Assembly (NCBI GenBank): GCA_903939555.1
Contig: CAJAHV010000123.1
Coordinates: 1 to 11,108, forward strand
DNA length: 11,108 bases
Reading direction: 5' to 3'
Source of the DNA: an uncultured Alphaproteobacteria bacterium
Lineage (GTDB): Bacteria; Pseudomonadota; Alphaproteobacteria; Sphingomonadales; Sphingomonadaceae
Both the position numbers and the translations under genes were made by a program. The notes under the pieces are model-generated. The model saw only the letters and a list, made by a program, of their open reading frames with translations, did not search any database and was not told the origin of the DNA. Shown piece by piece: positions 1 to 7,014 of the stretch; position 1 is the stretch's first letter; each line of letters opens with the position of its first letter.

Positions 1-17
1 CAACAACGCATGAAAAT

Positions 18-46
18 GCCGGGGCGGCCCGCCGCCCCGGCTTTTT
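18..46. terminator. Strong intrinsic terminator, probably bidirectional
   Basis: A perfect 10-bp GC-rich stem (18-27 pairing with 32-41) closes a 4-base loop. On the + strand it is followed by five T (42-46). On the - strand it is followed by A then four T (complement of 13-17). It lies 14 bases past the stop of the TonB receptor gene, so it should end that transcript. The + strand T-run suggests it also ends a + transcript entering from the left, which is inference because that gene is outside the window. Confidence 0.85.
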
Positions 47-59
47 CACGCCCGGCCGA

Positions 60-2537
60 TCAGTAATTAAAGCCCACCGACGCGCCATAGGTGCGCGGTT
101 CGCCGAATTCCGACACGGTGTTCGCGCCGACAAAGGCGAAGGAACCGAAGCTGACCGTTTTGTATTCCTTGTCGAACAGGTTCTTGGCCCAGACGCGCAG
201 GTAGATTTCCGCATTGCTGCCGACCTGGTGGGTGACAGTGCCATTGATGTCGACAATCGCGCGCCCGGGAATGGTGCGGTTATCGGCGACGTTCGACGAG
301 GTTTCGATCGCGCTTTGATAAGAAAGGTTGCCGTGGAGCGCCAGGTTCCACTTTTCGGTCAGATCGGTACGATAATCGACATTGGCGGCAAATGAGGTGC
401 GCGGTGCCGAGGTCTGGTCAGGAATGAAGAACTGCCGGACGATTTGCCCGCGATCGTTGAGCACATCAGCCTGTGTTGCCCCCAGCGTCGCGCGCAGAAA
501 AGCGCCGCTGACCCCAATCGACAGCTCGCGCGTGACCGCCGCTGTCAAATCATACTCGATGCCGTAATATTCATTATCGTCGATGCCGATGAAGTCGCGG
601 TCGCCGGCGGTTGATCCGGTCTGGACGCTGGCCTGATACTGATTGAGCTTCATGTAGAAGCCGGCGACCGACGCGCTGACCCGGTTGTCGAAGAAGCGGC
701 CCTTGATGCCGGCCTCGAAGCTGTTGATGTTTTCGGGCTGGAAGCCGGCGGCGAAATTGATCGGGTTCGAAGAGCGCTGCGAGGTGCCGCCCGACTTATA
801 TCCCTGAACCCATTTGGCGTAGAGGTTGAGGCCGTCGTTGACCTTGTAGGCGACCGTCACCGATGGCGAAAAATCGTTGAACTTGCCCTTGTAGGTGGCG
901 GCCTGGACGGCGCCGGTCGGCGTGCACGCGGCTGGTGGCGGAAAGAAGCCCTGCGGCCCGAAGAATCCGCAGTTGGTCGGCGTGAAGCCGCCCAACGCCG
1001 CGAAGGAGAAGGAGCGTTCGTTGATGCGCGTCGCTTCGCGATCATCGTGCGAATAGCGGCCGCCCAGCGTCAGGCTGAACTGTTCGCCTTCGAAAGGCCG
1101 GACGGTGACTTCGCCATAGGCCGCATAGGATTTGTTGGCGATGGTCGTGAAGTTCTGCAGCACCAGCGGCCCGGAACCGATCGCACCCGACACGATATCG
1201 AGTTCGGCGCTGTCGCTGTAATAAAAGCCGCCGAGCACATATTCCATGCTGCCGGCCATGAAGCCATTCTTGCCGATGGCCTGGAGCTCGATCGAATCGC
1301 TCTGGAATTCGAGAAAGTCGGTTGGCGCGGCGATGCCGTTGGGACCGATGCTGTTGAGCAGGGTGCCGACCGGCAGCTGCGGAATGAACGACTGTACGAC
1401 CCTTGTGTTCACAAAGGCTTCGTGTACCGGCAGATTGTCGGAGAACTGGCGATTGTCGATGTCGCGATGGCCATAGAGTGCGCGCATCGTGAAATCATCG
1501 CTGAATTCATATTCCAGCGAAGCGGTATGCGACAGGTTCTTGCCGAAATTCTGCGGGAACTCACGCAACGCTTGGGCACTGTCCGGGCGACGGTCGACAA
1601 AGGGCGAAGGGACCGTGAAGCGGCTTTCGATGAAGGTCTGCAACTGGGCAAAGCCCCCCGTACCCGGTATCGGCGACGGGGCCGAGATTGGCAACGCAGC
1701 GATCGCGCTGCCCTGGGTCGGCACGGTCAAGGTGCCGACGTCCTTGTTCCTGGTATATTCGAAGGCATAATCGAGTGTCAGCCGCTCGACCGGGCGGAAA
1801 CGGACGGCGGCGCGAAACGCCTGCCGGTTGATTTCGCCGAAATCCCGTCCCAGCCCGGTATTTTCCTGCAAGCCGTCGCGATTGTTGAATAGGCCATTGA
1901 AACGCAAGGCAAGCGTATCACTGACCGGCAAGTTGAGCGTGGCCGTGCCGCGCAAGGCGTTGTAATTGCCATAGCTGATTTGGCCCTTGGCATGCACGCC
2001 ATCGAATTGCGGTTTGGTTGAAATGAGATTGATGGCGCCGCCAGTGGCGTTGCGGCCGTAAAGCGTGCCCTGTGGGCCACGCAAAACCTCGACGCGCTCG
2101 ATATCGTCCGATTCGAACCCGGCGCCGACCGATGTGCCGACATAGATGCCATCGACATAAAGCGCCACCGACGGATCCTGGGTCAGCGAGACGTCATTCT
2201 GGCCGATACCGCGGATGAACAGGCGAACGGTGTCGGAGCGCCCGTTGAAATTGTTGACGAACAGATTGGGCACCTGACCGACGAAATCGCGCAGCTCACT
2301 GATCTGGTAATCGCCAAGCTTTTCGTTGCCGAGCGCAGCAATCGAAATCGGCACGTCGATCGACGCCTGTTCGCGCTTTTGTGCGGTGACCACGATCTCC
2401 TTGAGCCCGAATTCATCGGCGGCACCGCTGGCCGTAGCGGCAGTCTGGGCCAAGGCGGCGGTGCTAGTGATGGCGGCAATGGCCAGAGCCGAGGCGGTGA
2501 TGGACAGGCGAACAGAATGCACTTTCGACATTGTCAT
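60..2537 (-). CDS. TonB-dependent outer-membrane receptor
   Basis: This 825-residue protein is a TonB-dependent receptor, a 22-strand outer-membrane barrel with an N-terminal plug that imports a ligand using energy from TonB/ExbBD. Residues 1-30 form a signal peptide (basic start, hydrophobic core, AALA before Q31). A TonB box EIVVTAQKR follows at 47-55. The plug domain covers about 58-175, with the family's DPSVALYVDGIYVG at 121-134 and the VEVLRGPQGTLYGRNATGG region at 149-167. The rest is barrel, ending in the usual aromatic C-terminus (GFNY). The start is set by GGGGGAG six bases upstream; a second ATG two codons in is less well spaced. It is transcribed alone, in the same direction as the upstream regulator gene. 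The sequence resembles the large sphingomonad set usually tied to degradation loci rather than siderophore receptors. The ligand is unknown, but presumably it is the substrate of the neighbouring enzymes. Confidence 0.95.
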   Translation of the reverse strand: MTMSKVHSVRLSITASALAIAAITSTAALAQTAATASGAADEFGLKEIVVTAQKREQASIDVPISIAALGNEKLGDYQISELRDFVGQVPNLFVNNFNGRSDTVRLFIRGIGQNDVSLTQDPSVALYVDGIYVGTSVGAGFESDDIERVEVLRGPQGTLYGRNATGGAINLISTKPQFDGVHAKGQISYGNYNALRGTATLNLPVSDTLALRFNGLFNNRDGLQENTGLGRDFGEINRQAFRAAVRFRPVERLTLDYAFEYTRNKDVGTLTVPTQGSAIAALPISAPSPIPGTGGFAQLQTFIESRFTVPSPFVDRRPDSAQALREFPQNFGKNLSHTASLEYEFSDDFTMRALYGHRDIDNRQFSDNLPVHEAFVNTRVVQSFIPQLPVGTLLNSIGPNGIAAPTDFLEFQSDSIELQAIGKNGFMAGSMEYVLGGFYYSDSAELDIVSGAIGSGPLVLQNFTTIANKSYAAYGEVTVRPFEGEQFSLTLGGRYSHDDREATRINERSFSFAALGGFTPTNCGFFGPQGFFPPPAACTPTGAVQAATYKGKFNDFSPSVTVAYKVNDGLNLYAKWVQGYKSGGTSQRSSNPINFAAGFQPENINSFEAGIKGRFFDNRVSASVAGFYMKLNQYQASVQTGSTAGDRDFIGIDDNEYYGIEYDLTAAVTRELSIGVSGAFLRATLGATQADVLNDRGQIVRQFFIPDQTSAPRTSFAANVDYRTDLTEKWNLALHGNLSYQSAIETSSNVADNRTIPGRAIVDINGTVTHQVGSNAEIYLRVWAKNLFDKEYKTVSFGSFAFVGANTVSEFGEPRTYGASVGFNY

Positions 2538-2543
2538 GGCTTT

Positions 2544-2550
2544 CTCCCCC
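2544..2550 (-). promoter_or_regulatory. Ribosome binding site of the TonB receptor gene
   Basis: GGGGGAG on the - strand, six bases before the ATG at 2537. The spacing favours this ATG over the in-frame ATG at 2531. Confidence 0.75.
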
Positions 2551-2583
2551 GCGCATTTTGCGCTTTCACGCCCGATTTTTCAG

Positions 2584-2621
2584 GCATTGCGCGATATCGT
2601 GGCCAATTTTCTACGCAATGC
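2584..2621. promoter_or_regulatory. Inverted repeat over a candidate TonB receptor promoter
   Basis: GCATTGCG (2584-2591) and its exact complement CGCAATGC (2614-2621) lie 30 bp apart, about three helical turns, 47-84 bp upstream of the receptor start. On the - strand a weak sigma70-like pair can be drawn: TTGCAT (2623-2618) and CGATAT (2599-2594), with an 18-bp spacer. One arm then overlaps the -35 and the other sits just past the -10, as expected for an operator. The repeat is read directly; the promoter and operator roles are inference. Confidence 0.35.
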
Positions 2622-2645
2622 AAGAGTGTAGCGTTTCCGACATGC

Positions 2646-2669
2646 GGCCGGCGCTCGGCAGTGCCGGCT
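2646..2669. repeat. GC-rich hairpin between regulator and receptor genes
   Basis: About 10 base pairs (2646-2655 with 2660-2669, two of them G-U in RNA) close a CGGC loop. It lies about 90 bases past the regulator stop on the - strand and has no T-run on that side. It could be a weak terminator or attenuator between the two - strand genes. Confidence 0.3.
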
Positions 2670-2702
2670 AAAATCCATCCGGTTTTATGCTGCACTCATG
2701 CT

Positions 2703-2717
2703 GCGCAACAATTGCGC
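2703..2717. promoter_or_regulatory. Short palindrome GCGCAA-CAA-TTGCGC
   Basis: A perfect 6-bp inverted repeat with a 3-bp centre, upstream of the TonB receptor and downstream of the regulator stop. Next to it, at 2685-2694, lies TTATGCTGCA, whose exact complement occurs at 9141-9150 in the other major promoter region, also beside a TGCGCAA element. A shared transcription-factor site is possible. Confidence 0.3.
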
Positions 2718-2757
2718 CAGAAACTGCCGCGTGGTGCAGAGCGCGAAACAGCGCGAC

Positions 2758-3507
2758 TCAGTTGCGCAATCGGACCAGCGACTGGCGCAGGCCGCTGGTG
2801 TCCAATGGCCGCGCCGCGCTCAATACCGCATACCAGCGCCGCACCAACACCGACTGGCGGCGGTCCGCTTCGGCCAGCGCCTGCAATTCGCGGCGCTGCT
2901 GTTCGAGCAATTCGGCCAGCGCTGCCGCGCCATGATCCGACAATTTGTAGATGTCGGACGTGTAAACAGTTTCGGGCGCGGCGAAATCCATCGCCATGAA
3001 CTGCGGTTTCATTCGCGCCTCGAACTGGGCCCGCATCGGTGCCTTGCGCCAGATGATGCTGCGCACGACTCGCGGCCGCACCCGGCCACCGGGTAACAAG
3101 TCGATCAGTGCCAGTTTCTCCAGTTTTGTCAGCGCGGTTGCGACCGCTGCTGGTGGCACGCCGAAATCACCGACGATATCCTGCCACGGCTCGCCGCCCA
3201 GCGTGACGACAAAGACGAATGCCAGCAGATCATCATCGGAGAGCGCTTTTTCCTGTGCCAGCGTCAGTGCCTTGGCCAGATCGGGCTGCGGTGCCGCAGT
3301 GGTTTCGGCGAGATCGGCAAGCGTCAGTCCGGCCAGCGCCGCAAGCTGTTCGAGCCGGTGGAGCGTCAGTCCGCGCCCGGCGAGCCAGCGTTTGATGCTC
3401 GCCACGCCGACGCCGCAATGCTGGGCCGCGTCGGCATGGCGGATGCCGCGCTGTTTCAAGCTGCGGCGCAATGCGGCGCAAAGCGCTGCGGTCTGGCTGT
3501 CTGGCAT
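2758..3507 (-). CDS. XRE-like transcriptional regulator with a second winged-helix-like domain
   Basis: The 249-residue protein starts with a lambda-repressor/XRE-type helix-turn-helix (about residues 9-67). The pattern HADAAQHCGVGVASIKRWLAGRG is a typical scan and recognition helix pair, followed by LEQLAALAGLTLADLAE. A second region at about 93-150 (WQDIVGDFGVPPAAVATALTKLEKLALIDLLPGGR) looks like a MarR-style winged helix with its wing. A charged, glutamine-rich helix at about 197-225 may dimerise. I place the start at 3507, where AAGGAA lies four bases upstream; the frame remains open for another 24 codons to 3579 without a better site. The gene is divergent from the amidohydrolase operon and upstream of the TonB receptor on the same strand, so it is the natural candidate regulator of the locus. 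No effector or sign of action can be read. Cytoplasmic. Confidence 0.85.
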   Translation of the reverse strand: MPDSQTAALCAALRRSLKQRGIRHADAAQHCGVGVASIKRWLAGRGLTLHRLEQLAALAGLTLADLAETTAAPQPDLAKALTLAQEKALSDDDLLAFVFVVTLGGEPWQDIVGDFGVPPAAVATALTKLEKLALIDLLPGGRVRPRVVRSIIWRKAPMRAQFEARMKPQFMAMDFAAPETVYTSDIYKLSDHGAAALAELLEQQRRELQALAEADRRQSVLVRRWYAVLSAARPLDTSGLRQSLVRLRN

Positions 3508-3511
3508 GGCA

Positions 3512-3517
3512 TTCCTT
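3512..3517 (-). promoter_or_regulatory. Ribosome binding site fixing the regulator start
   Basis: AAGGAA on the - strand, four bases before the ATG at 3507. It decides against the longer reading frame that opens at 3579. Confidence 0.7.
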
Positions 3518-3583
3518 GAAAAGAGAAACCTCGCGGTCCCTATTGGCTCATCAGATGCACCTTTTGTCCAGTCGGCCATAGTC

Positions 3584-3600
3584 GCCGGACGCGCGCCGGC
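3584..3600. promoter_or_regulatory. Short dyad in the regulator/amidohydrolase divergent region
   Basis: The 155-bp region 3508-3662 must hold the promoters of both the regulator and the amidohydrolase operon. It contains GCCGG (3584-3588) and CCGGC (3596-3600) as a 5-bp inverted repeat with a 7-bp centre, and TCATCAA twice (3613-3619, 3626-3632), 13 bp apart. In this GC-rich DNA such short matches may be chance. I found no convincing -35/-10 pair. Confidence 0.2.
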
Positions 3601-3650
3601 ATAGACTTGCTGTCATCAAGATCGCTCATCAACGGCGGCGGCATCAGCGC

Positions 3651-3656
3651 GGGGAG
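3651..3656 (+). promoter_or_regulatory. Ribosome binding site of the amidohydrolase gene
   Basis: GGGGAG six bases before the ATG at 3663. The same sequence at the same spacing precedes the SDR gene starting at 9060, and the TonB receptor has a near copy. Confidence 0.75.
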
Positions 3657-3662
3657 TTTTGC

Positions 3663-5399
3663 ATGACCGATATTCTCATCAGGAACGGTACGGTCGTCGA
3701 TGGCACTGGGGCGCCGCGTTTTGCCGCCGATGTGCGCATCAAGGGTGGCGTCATTGCCGAAGTCGGGCCCGGCCTGATCGCTGCGGGTGAGCGCATTATC
3801 GATGCCACCGGTTGTTTCGTGACGCCGGGCTTCATCGAAAGTCACACGCATTACGATGCTTCGATGTGGTGGCAGCCCGATCTCGATCCGCTGCCCGGCT
3901 ATGGCGCGACGACGATGATCCTGGGCAATTGCGGATTCTCGATGGCGCCGCTGCATCCGTCGCAGGCGGTGAAAGACGAAGTTATCGGTATCTTCTCGTT
4001 TTTCGAAGATATTCCCGAAGGCCCGTTCAAGGAAAATGTGCCGTGGGACTGGTCGACCTGGGGCGAATATCGCAAGTCCTTCGAAAAGAATGTCAGCGTG
4101 CCGCTCAACTATGCCAGCCTTGTCGGCCATATTCCATTGCGTCTCGCCGCCATGGGCATGGACGCCTGGGACCGCGCCGCGACGCCGGCCGAAATTGCCC
4201 GGATGCAGGTGCTGCTCGACGATGCGCTCGCCGCCGGCGCGCTCGGCATGTCGGACAATATGCACGATCATGATGGCACCAATCGCCCGGTGCCGTCGAT
4301 GCTCGCCGATGATGCCGAATATGCCGCGCTGTTCGACGTGATGGAGAAATATCCGGCCTCGGTGTATCAGGTCATCGTCGATACTTTCATGCGGATGACC
4401 GGGCCGGCCAATATGGCGCGGCTGGAAAAACTGCTCACCGGCCGCAATATCCGGGTGCAGGTGGCCGGCGGCATCCCGACGCTGGAATTCCAGAAACCGA
4501 TTCTGCCGGCGATGCGCGCCAGCCTTGAATCGATGCGCGCGTCCGGTGTCGATGTCTGGCCGGCCTATGCGCATGTCTCGCCGACTTCCACCCTCAGCCT
4601 CGTCAAGTCGCTGATCTTTGCCCAGTCGAACGATTATGTCTGGCACGAGGTCGTTCTCGCCGAAGACCATGCCGAAAAGGCGCGGCTGCTCGCCGATCCC
4701 GAATGGCGGGCCCGCGCGCGCGAAAGCTGGGACACCAATGCCTGGGATCATTCGCCGCTGAAGAACCCGCAGGAGCTTCACCTGATCAATTCCGACAATG
4801 GCGTCGGCCCGGTCAACATCACGCTGAAAGCCTGGGCTGACAGCCGCGGCCAGCACCGCAGCGACGCGATGGCCGATTGGATCCTTGCCAATGGCACCAT
4901 GTCGACCGTCCATATGGCACCGTTCCCCAAGGACGAGGAACTGACCATGATGCTGATGAACGACCCCAAGTCGCTCGGCAATGTGTCGGACGCTGGCGCC
5001 CATCTGCAGATGCTGTGCGGCGGCGGCGAAAATGCCCTGTTGCTGACCAGCTATGTGCGCGACGAAAAGAAGATGACACTGGAACATGCCGTGCATGTGA
5101 TGACCCAGAAGATCGCGATCCATTTCAACCTCGCTGATCGCGGCGTCATTGCGGTCGGCAAGCGCGCTGATATTGCGGTATTCGATTTGGACGAAGTCCA
5201 GCGCCGCGAGATGATCAAGAAGTTCGACGTGCCCGATGGCAAGGGCGGCACCACCTGGCGCTTCACCCGCGACGCGGCGCCGATGCGGCTGACACTGGTC
5301 AATGGCCAGCCGACCTTTGAAAACGGCGCCTATACCGGCAGCACACCGGGCGAATTCCTGGTGCCGTCGCGTCCCGTTCTTGCCATGGCGGCCGAATAA
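3663..5399 (+). CDS. Amidohydrolase, N-acyl-D-amino-acid deacylase-like (COG3653 type)
   Basis: This 578-residue protein belongs to the metal-dependent amidohydrolase superfamily, in the branch annotated as D-aminoacylase/N-acyl-D-amino-acid deacylase. The N-terminal beta-sandwich strand (ILIRNGTVVDGTG) leads into the TIM barrel with HTHYD (H61, H63). NCGF (C90) matches the bridging cysteine of D-aminoacylases, VGHIPLR is at 154-160, AGALGMS at 191-197, and the catalytic Asp lies in SDAGAHL (D443). The C-terminus returns to the beta-sandwich (GKRADIAVFDLDEV at 499-512, TLVNGQPTFENG). By eye I do not find the two later metal-binding histidines of classical D-aminoacylases; glutamine-containing VYQVIVD and VQVAGG occupy the likely places. 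The real substrate may therefore be another amide, lactone or cyclic compound. It has a good ribosome site and is first gene of a four-gene operon; its TAA shares one base with the next ATG (TAATG). Probably cytoplasmic: no signal peptide. Confidence 0.88.
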   Translation: MTDILIRNGTVVDGTGAPRFAADVRIKGGVIAEVGPGLIAAGERIIDATGCFVTPGFIESHTHYDASMWWQPDLDPLPGYGATTMILGNCGFSMAPLHPSQAVKDEVIGIFSFFEDIPEGPFKENVPWDWSTWGEYRKSFEKNVSVPLNYASLVGHIPLRLAAMGMDAWDRAATPAEIARMQVLLDDALAAGALGMSDNMHDHDGTNRPVPSMLADDAEYAALFDVMEKYPASVYQVIVDTFMRMTGPANMARLEKLLTGRNIRVQVAGGIPTLEFQKPILPAMRASLESMRASGVDVWPAYAHVSPTSTLSLVKSLIFAQSNDYVWHEVVLAEDHAEKARLLADPEWRARARESWDTNAWDHSPLKNPQELHLINSDNGVGPVNITLKAWADSRGQHRSDAMADWILANGTMSTVHMAPFPKDEELTMMLMNDPKSLGNVSDAGAHLQMLCGGGENALLLTSYVRDEKKMTLEHAVHVMTQKIAIHFNLADRGVIAVGKRADIAVFDLDEVQRREMIKKFDVPDGKGGTTWRFTRDAAPMRLTLVNGQPTFENGAYTGSTPGEFLVPSRPVLAMAAE

Positions 5400-6256
5400 T
5401 GGCCACGCTTGCCGAAAAGCCGGCCGACAAGGTTTCGGCCGCCGATTTCGCCTATTTCAACGGCGAAAACGTCAAGATCGAGACCGCATCATCGGTGCTG
5501 GTCAGTTCATCGCCCTATCTCAACCACCCGATGCTGCGGCAGCTGGTGGCGCAGGAGGTGCTGCGCCGCAACGGCAAGGACCTGCAATCAACCGCCTATA
5601 TCCCCGAGGTGGCGCAGATCATCCACCAGATCGAGGACACACCGGCGGTCGATGCGCTGTTCGCCCGCGAACGCACGCTCAATCCGGACTTTGCCGCCTG
5701 GCTCGACCGGCGGCATTTGTCGAACTTCACCGTCGATGATGTCACCGGCTTTGCGCCCGGCACGCTCGGCGCGACGATCCATGATTTCCTCACCGGCAGC
5801 GGCTACCAGATCGACTATTTCTTCCAGGGTCTGGTGGTGAAGACCGACTATGATTACTATAAGAAGGAACGCGTTTTCACGCACGACATCGAGCATATGG
5901 TGACCGGGCTCGAAACCGATTTCGCCAGCGAAACGGGGCTGATCTGGGCCAATATGGAAAGCTATTACAAGACCTTTTCGACCGAGCTTGCGGCTGAACT
6001 GACTCGATTTTACAGTTGGCTGGCGACCAAGTCGAACTTCAAGACCAACCTTTATTACCCCAAGGTGATGCCGGCCTATCTCGAATCGATCCGGCTCGGC
6101 ATCGAAATGGGGCGGGCGTGGAAAAAGCCGTTGCTGATGGTGCCGTGGCGCGACCATCTCGACTGGACGATTCCGCAGATCCGTGAGGAATACAACATCA
6201 TCGGTGCACCACCGTCAGGGCATTGGGCCTGGACGACAGCGGCATCGCGCGACTGA
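5399..6256 (+). CDS. Coq4-family protein, possible oxidative decarboxylase
   Basis: The 285-residue protein carries the Coq4 signature. HDIEH (162-166) is followed after 11 residues by E178, giving the HDxxH-x11-E metal motif. Before it comes the family's APGTLGATIHDFLTGSGY stretch (119-136), and near the end PWRDHLDWTIPQIREEYNI (249-267), matching the usual Coq4 C-terminal W-x-IREE-x-(G/N)I pattern. Human COQ4 needs this motif for C1 oxidative decarboxylation of the ubiquinone precursor. This protein has about 110 residues before the recognisable core, more than I expect for a housekeeping Coq4. It is coupled to the amidohydrolase (TAATG) and to the following SDR (TGATG) with no strong ribosome site of its own, so it is made with a catabolic-type operon. 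I infer that it acts on a ring or carboxylate intermediate of that pathway. A ubiquinone role cannot be excluded. Probably soluble or membrane-peripheral. Confidence 0.85.
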   Translation: MATLAEKPADKVSAADFAYFNGENVKIETASSVLVSSSPYLNHPMLRQLVAQEVLRRNGKDLQSTAYIPEVAQIIHQIEDTPAVDALFARERTLNPDFAAWLDRRHLSNFTVDDVTGFAPGTLGATIHDFLTGSGYQIDYFFQGLVVKTDYDYYKKERVFTHDIEHMVTGLETDFASETGLIWANMESYYKTFSTELAAELTRFYSWLATKSNFKTNLYYPKVMPAYLESIRLGIEMGRAWKKPLLMVPWRDHLDWTIPQIREEYNIIGAPPSGHWAWTTAASRD

Positions 6257-7014
6257 TGCGGGGTCTGGCAGGAAAAACCGTCGCAATCGCCGGCGGCGGT
6301 CGCGGCATTGGCGCTGCAACCGCCCGCCGGCTGGCGGCTGAAGGCGCAGCGGTGGTTGTCGGTGACATCAAGGCCGAATGGGCGGTGGAAACCGCCGCCG
6401 CCATCCGCGCTAATGGCGGCAAGGCGATCGGGCTGGGCGTCGATGGCACCAGCCCCGAATCGGTGACGGCCTTTGTCGCGGCAACGCTTGCCGAATTCGG
6501 CCGCCTCGATGGCTTTCACGTCAATCTGGCCGGCGGCACGGTCGGCGATATCGACGCGCTCAACTGCCCGCTCGATGTGTTCGACCGCGGTATTGCGATC
6601 AATCTGAAAAGCCATCTGATCTGCACACAGGCCGCCTTGCCGGTGATGCTCGAACGCGGCGGTGGAGCGATGATCTATACAAGTTCGGGTGCCGCCAGCG
6701 GGGCGAGCGCCTGGCAGGTCGCCTATCCGATGGCCAAGAATGGCATCCATGCGCTGGTCCGCCATGTCGCCCAGCGTTGGGGCAAGCAGGGTATCCGCGC
6801 CAATGGCGTCGCCCCGGGACTGGTGCTGACCGAGGCCGTGCGCGAACACATGACCGACGAGCAGGTGAGTGGCGCCGAAAAGCGCATTCCGAGCACCCGC
6901 TTGGGGCATCCCGACGATATTGCCGGGGTGGTTGCCTTGCTGGCATCGGATGATGGTATCTGGATCAATGGCCAGGTCATCCATGTCAACGGCGGTGCAC
7001 AGATGCGTGATTGA
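6256..7014 (+). CDS. Short-chain dehydrogenase/reductase (SDR), NAD-type
   Basis: A 252-residue classical SDR. The nucleotide-binding loop is AGGGRGIG (12-19), with Ala in place of the usual first Thr. D37 at the end of the second strand favours NAD over NADP. The expected NNAG is NLAG (90-93), a mild departure. The catalytic set is N116, S144, Y157 and K161, with the normal 12 residues between Ser and Tyr. It ends in the usual GQVIHVNGG motif. I use the ATG at 6256, which overlaps the Coq4-family gene's stop (TGATG) and gives the standard N-terminus MRGLAGKTVAIAGG. A TTG 11 codons earlier (6223) is open but less likely. It is third in the operon. It should oxidise or reduce a secondary alcohol or ketone in the cytoplasm; the substrate is not deducible. 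Confidence 0.9.
   Translation: MRGLAGKTVAIAGGGRGIGAATARRLAAEGAAVVVGDIKAEWAVETAAAIRANGGKAIGLGVDGTSPESVTAFVAATLAEFGRLDGFHVNLAGGTVGDIDALNCPLDVFDRGIAINLKSHLICTQAALPVMLERGGGAMIYTSSGAASGASAWQVAYPMAKNGIHALVRHVAQRWGKQGIRANGVAPGLVLTEAVREHMTDEQVSGAEKRIPSTRLGHPDDIAGVVALLASDDGIWINGQVIHVNGGAQMRD

Noticed and set aside
1047..1892. A 281-codon + strand frame inside the TonB receptor gene
   Set aside because: The receptor is unmistakable on the - strand. This frame has low-complexity composition, no ribosome site and no family resemblance.
2669..2687. TAAAA-N9-TTTTA dyad as a terminator or promoter element
   Set aside because: Five A/T pairs alone are weak and there is no adjacent T-run or matching -35; it is likely chance.
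3508..3579. Longer N-terminus for the regulator
   Set aside because: AAGGAA is correctly placed for 3507, and the extra residues add nothing typical of the family.
3540..5123. A 527-codon open frame on the - strand across the amidohydrolase gene
   Set aside because: It is rich in His, Arg and Gly with no recognisable domain, and it opposes a well-supported gene with clear motifs. Such antisense frames are common in high-GC DNA.
6223..6255. TTG start for the first SDR
   Set aside because: The ATG at 6256 forms a TGATG overlap with the previous stop and gives the normal SDR N-terminus.
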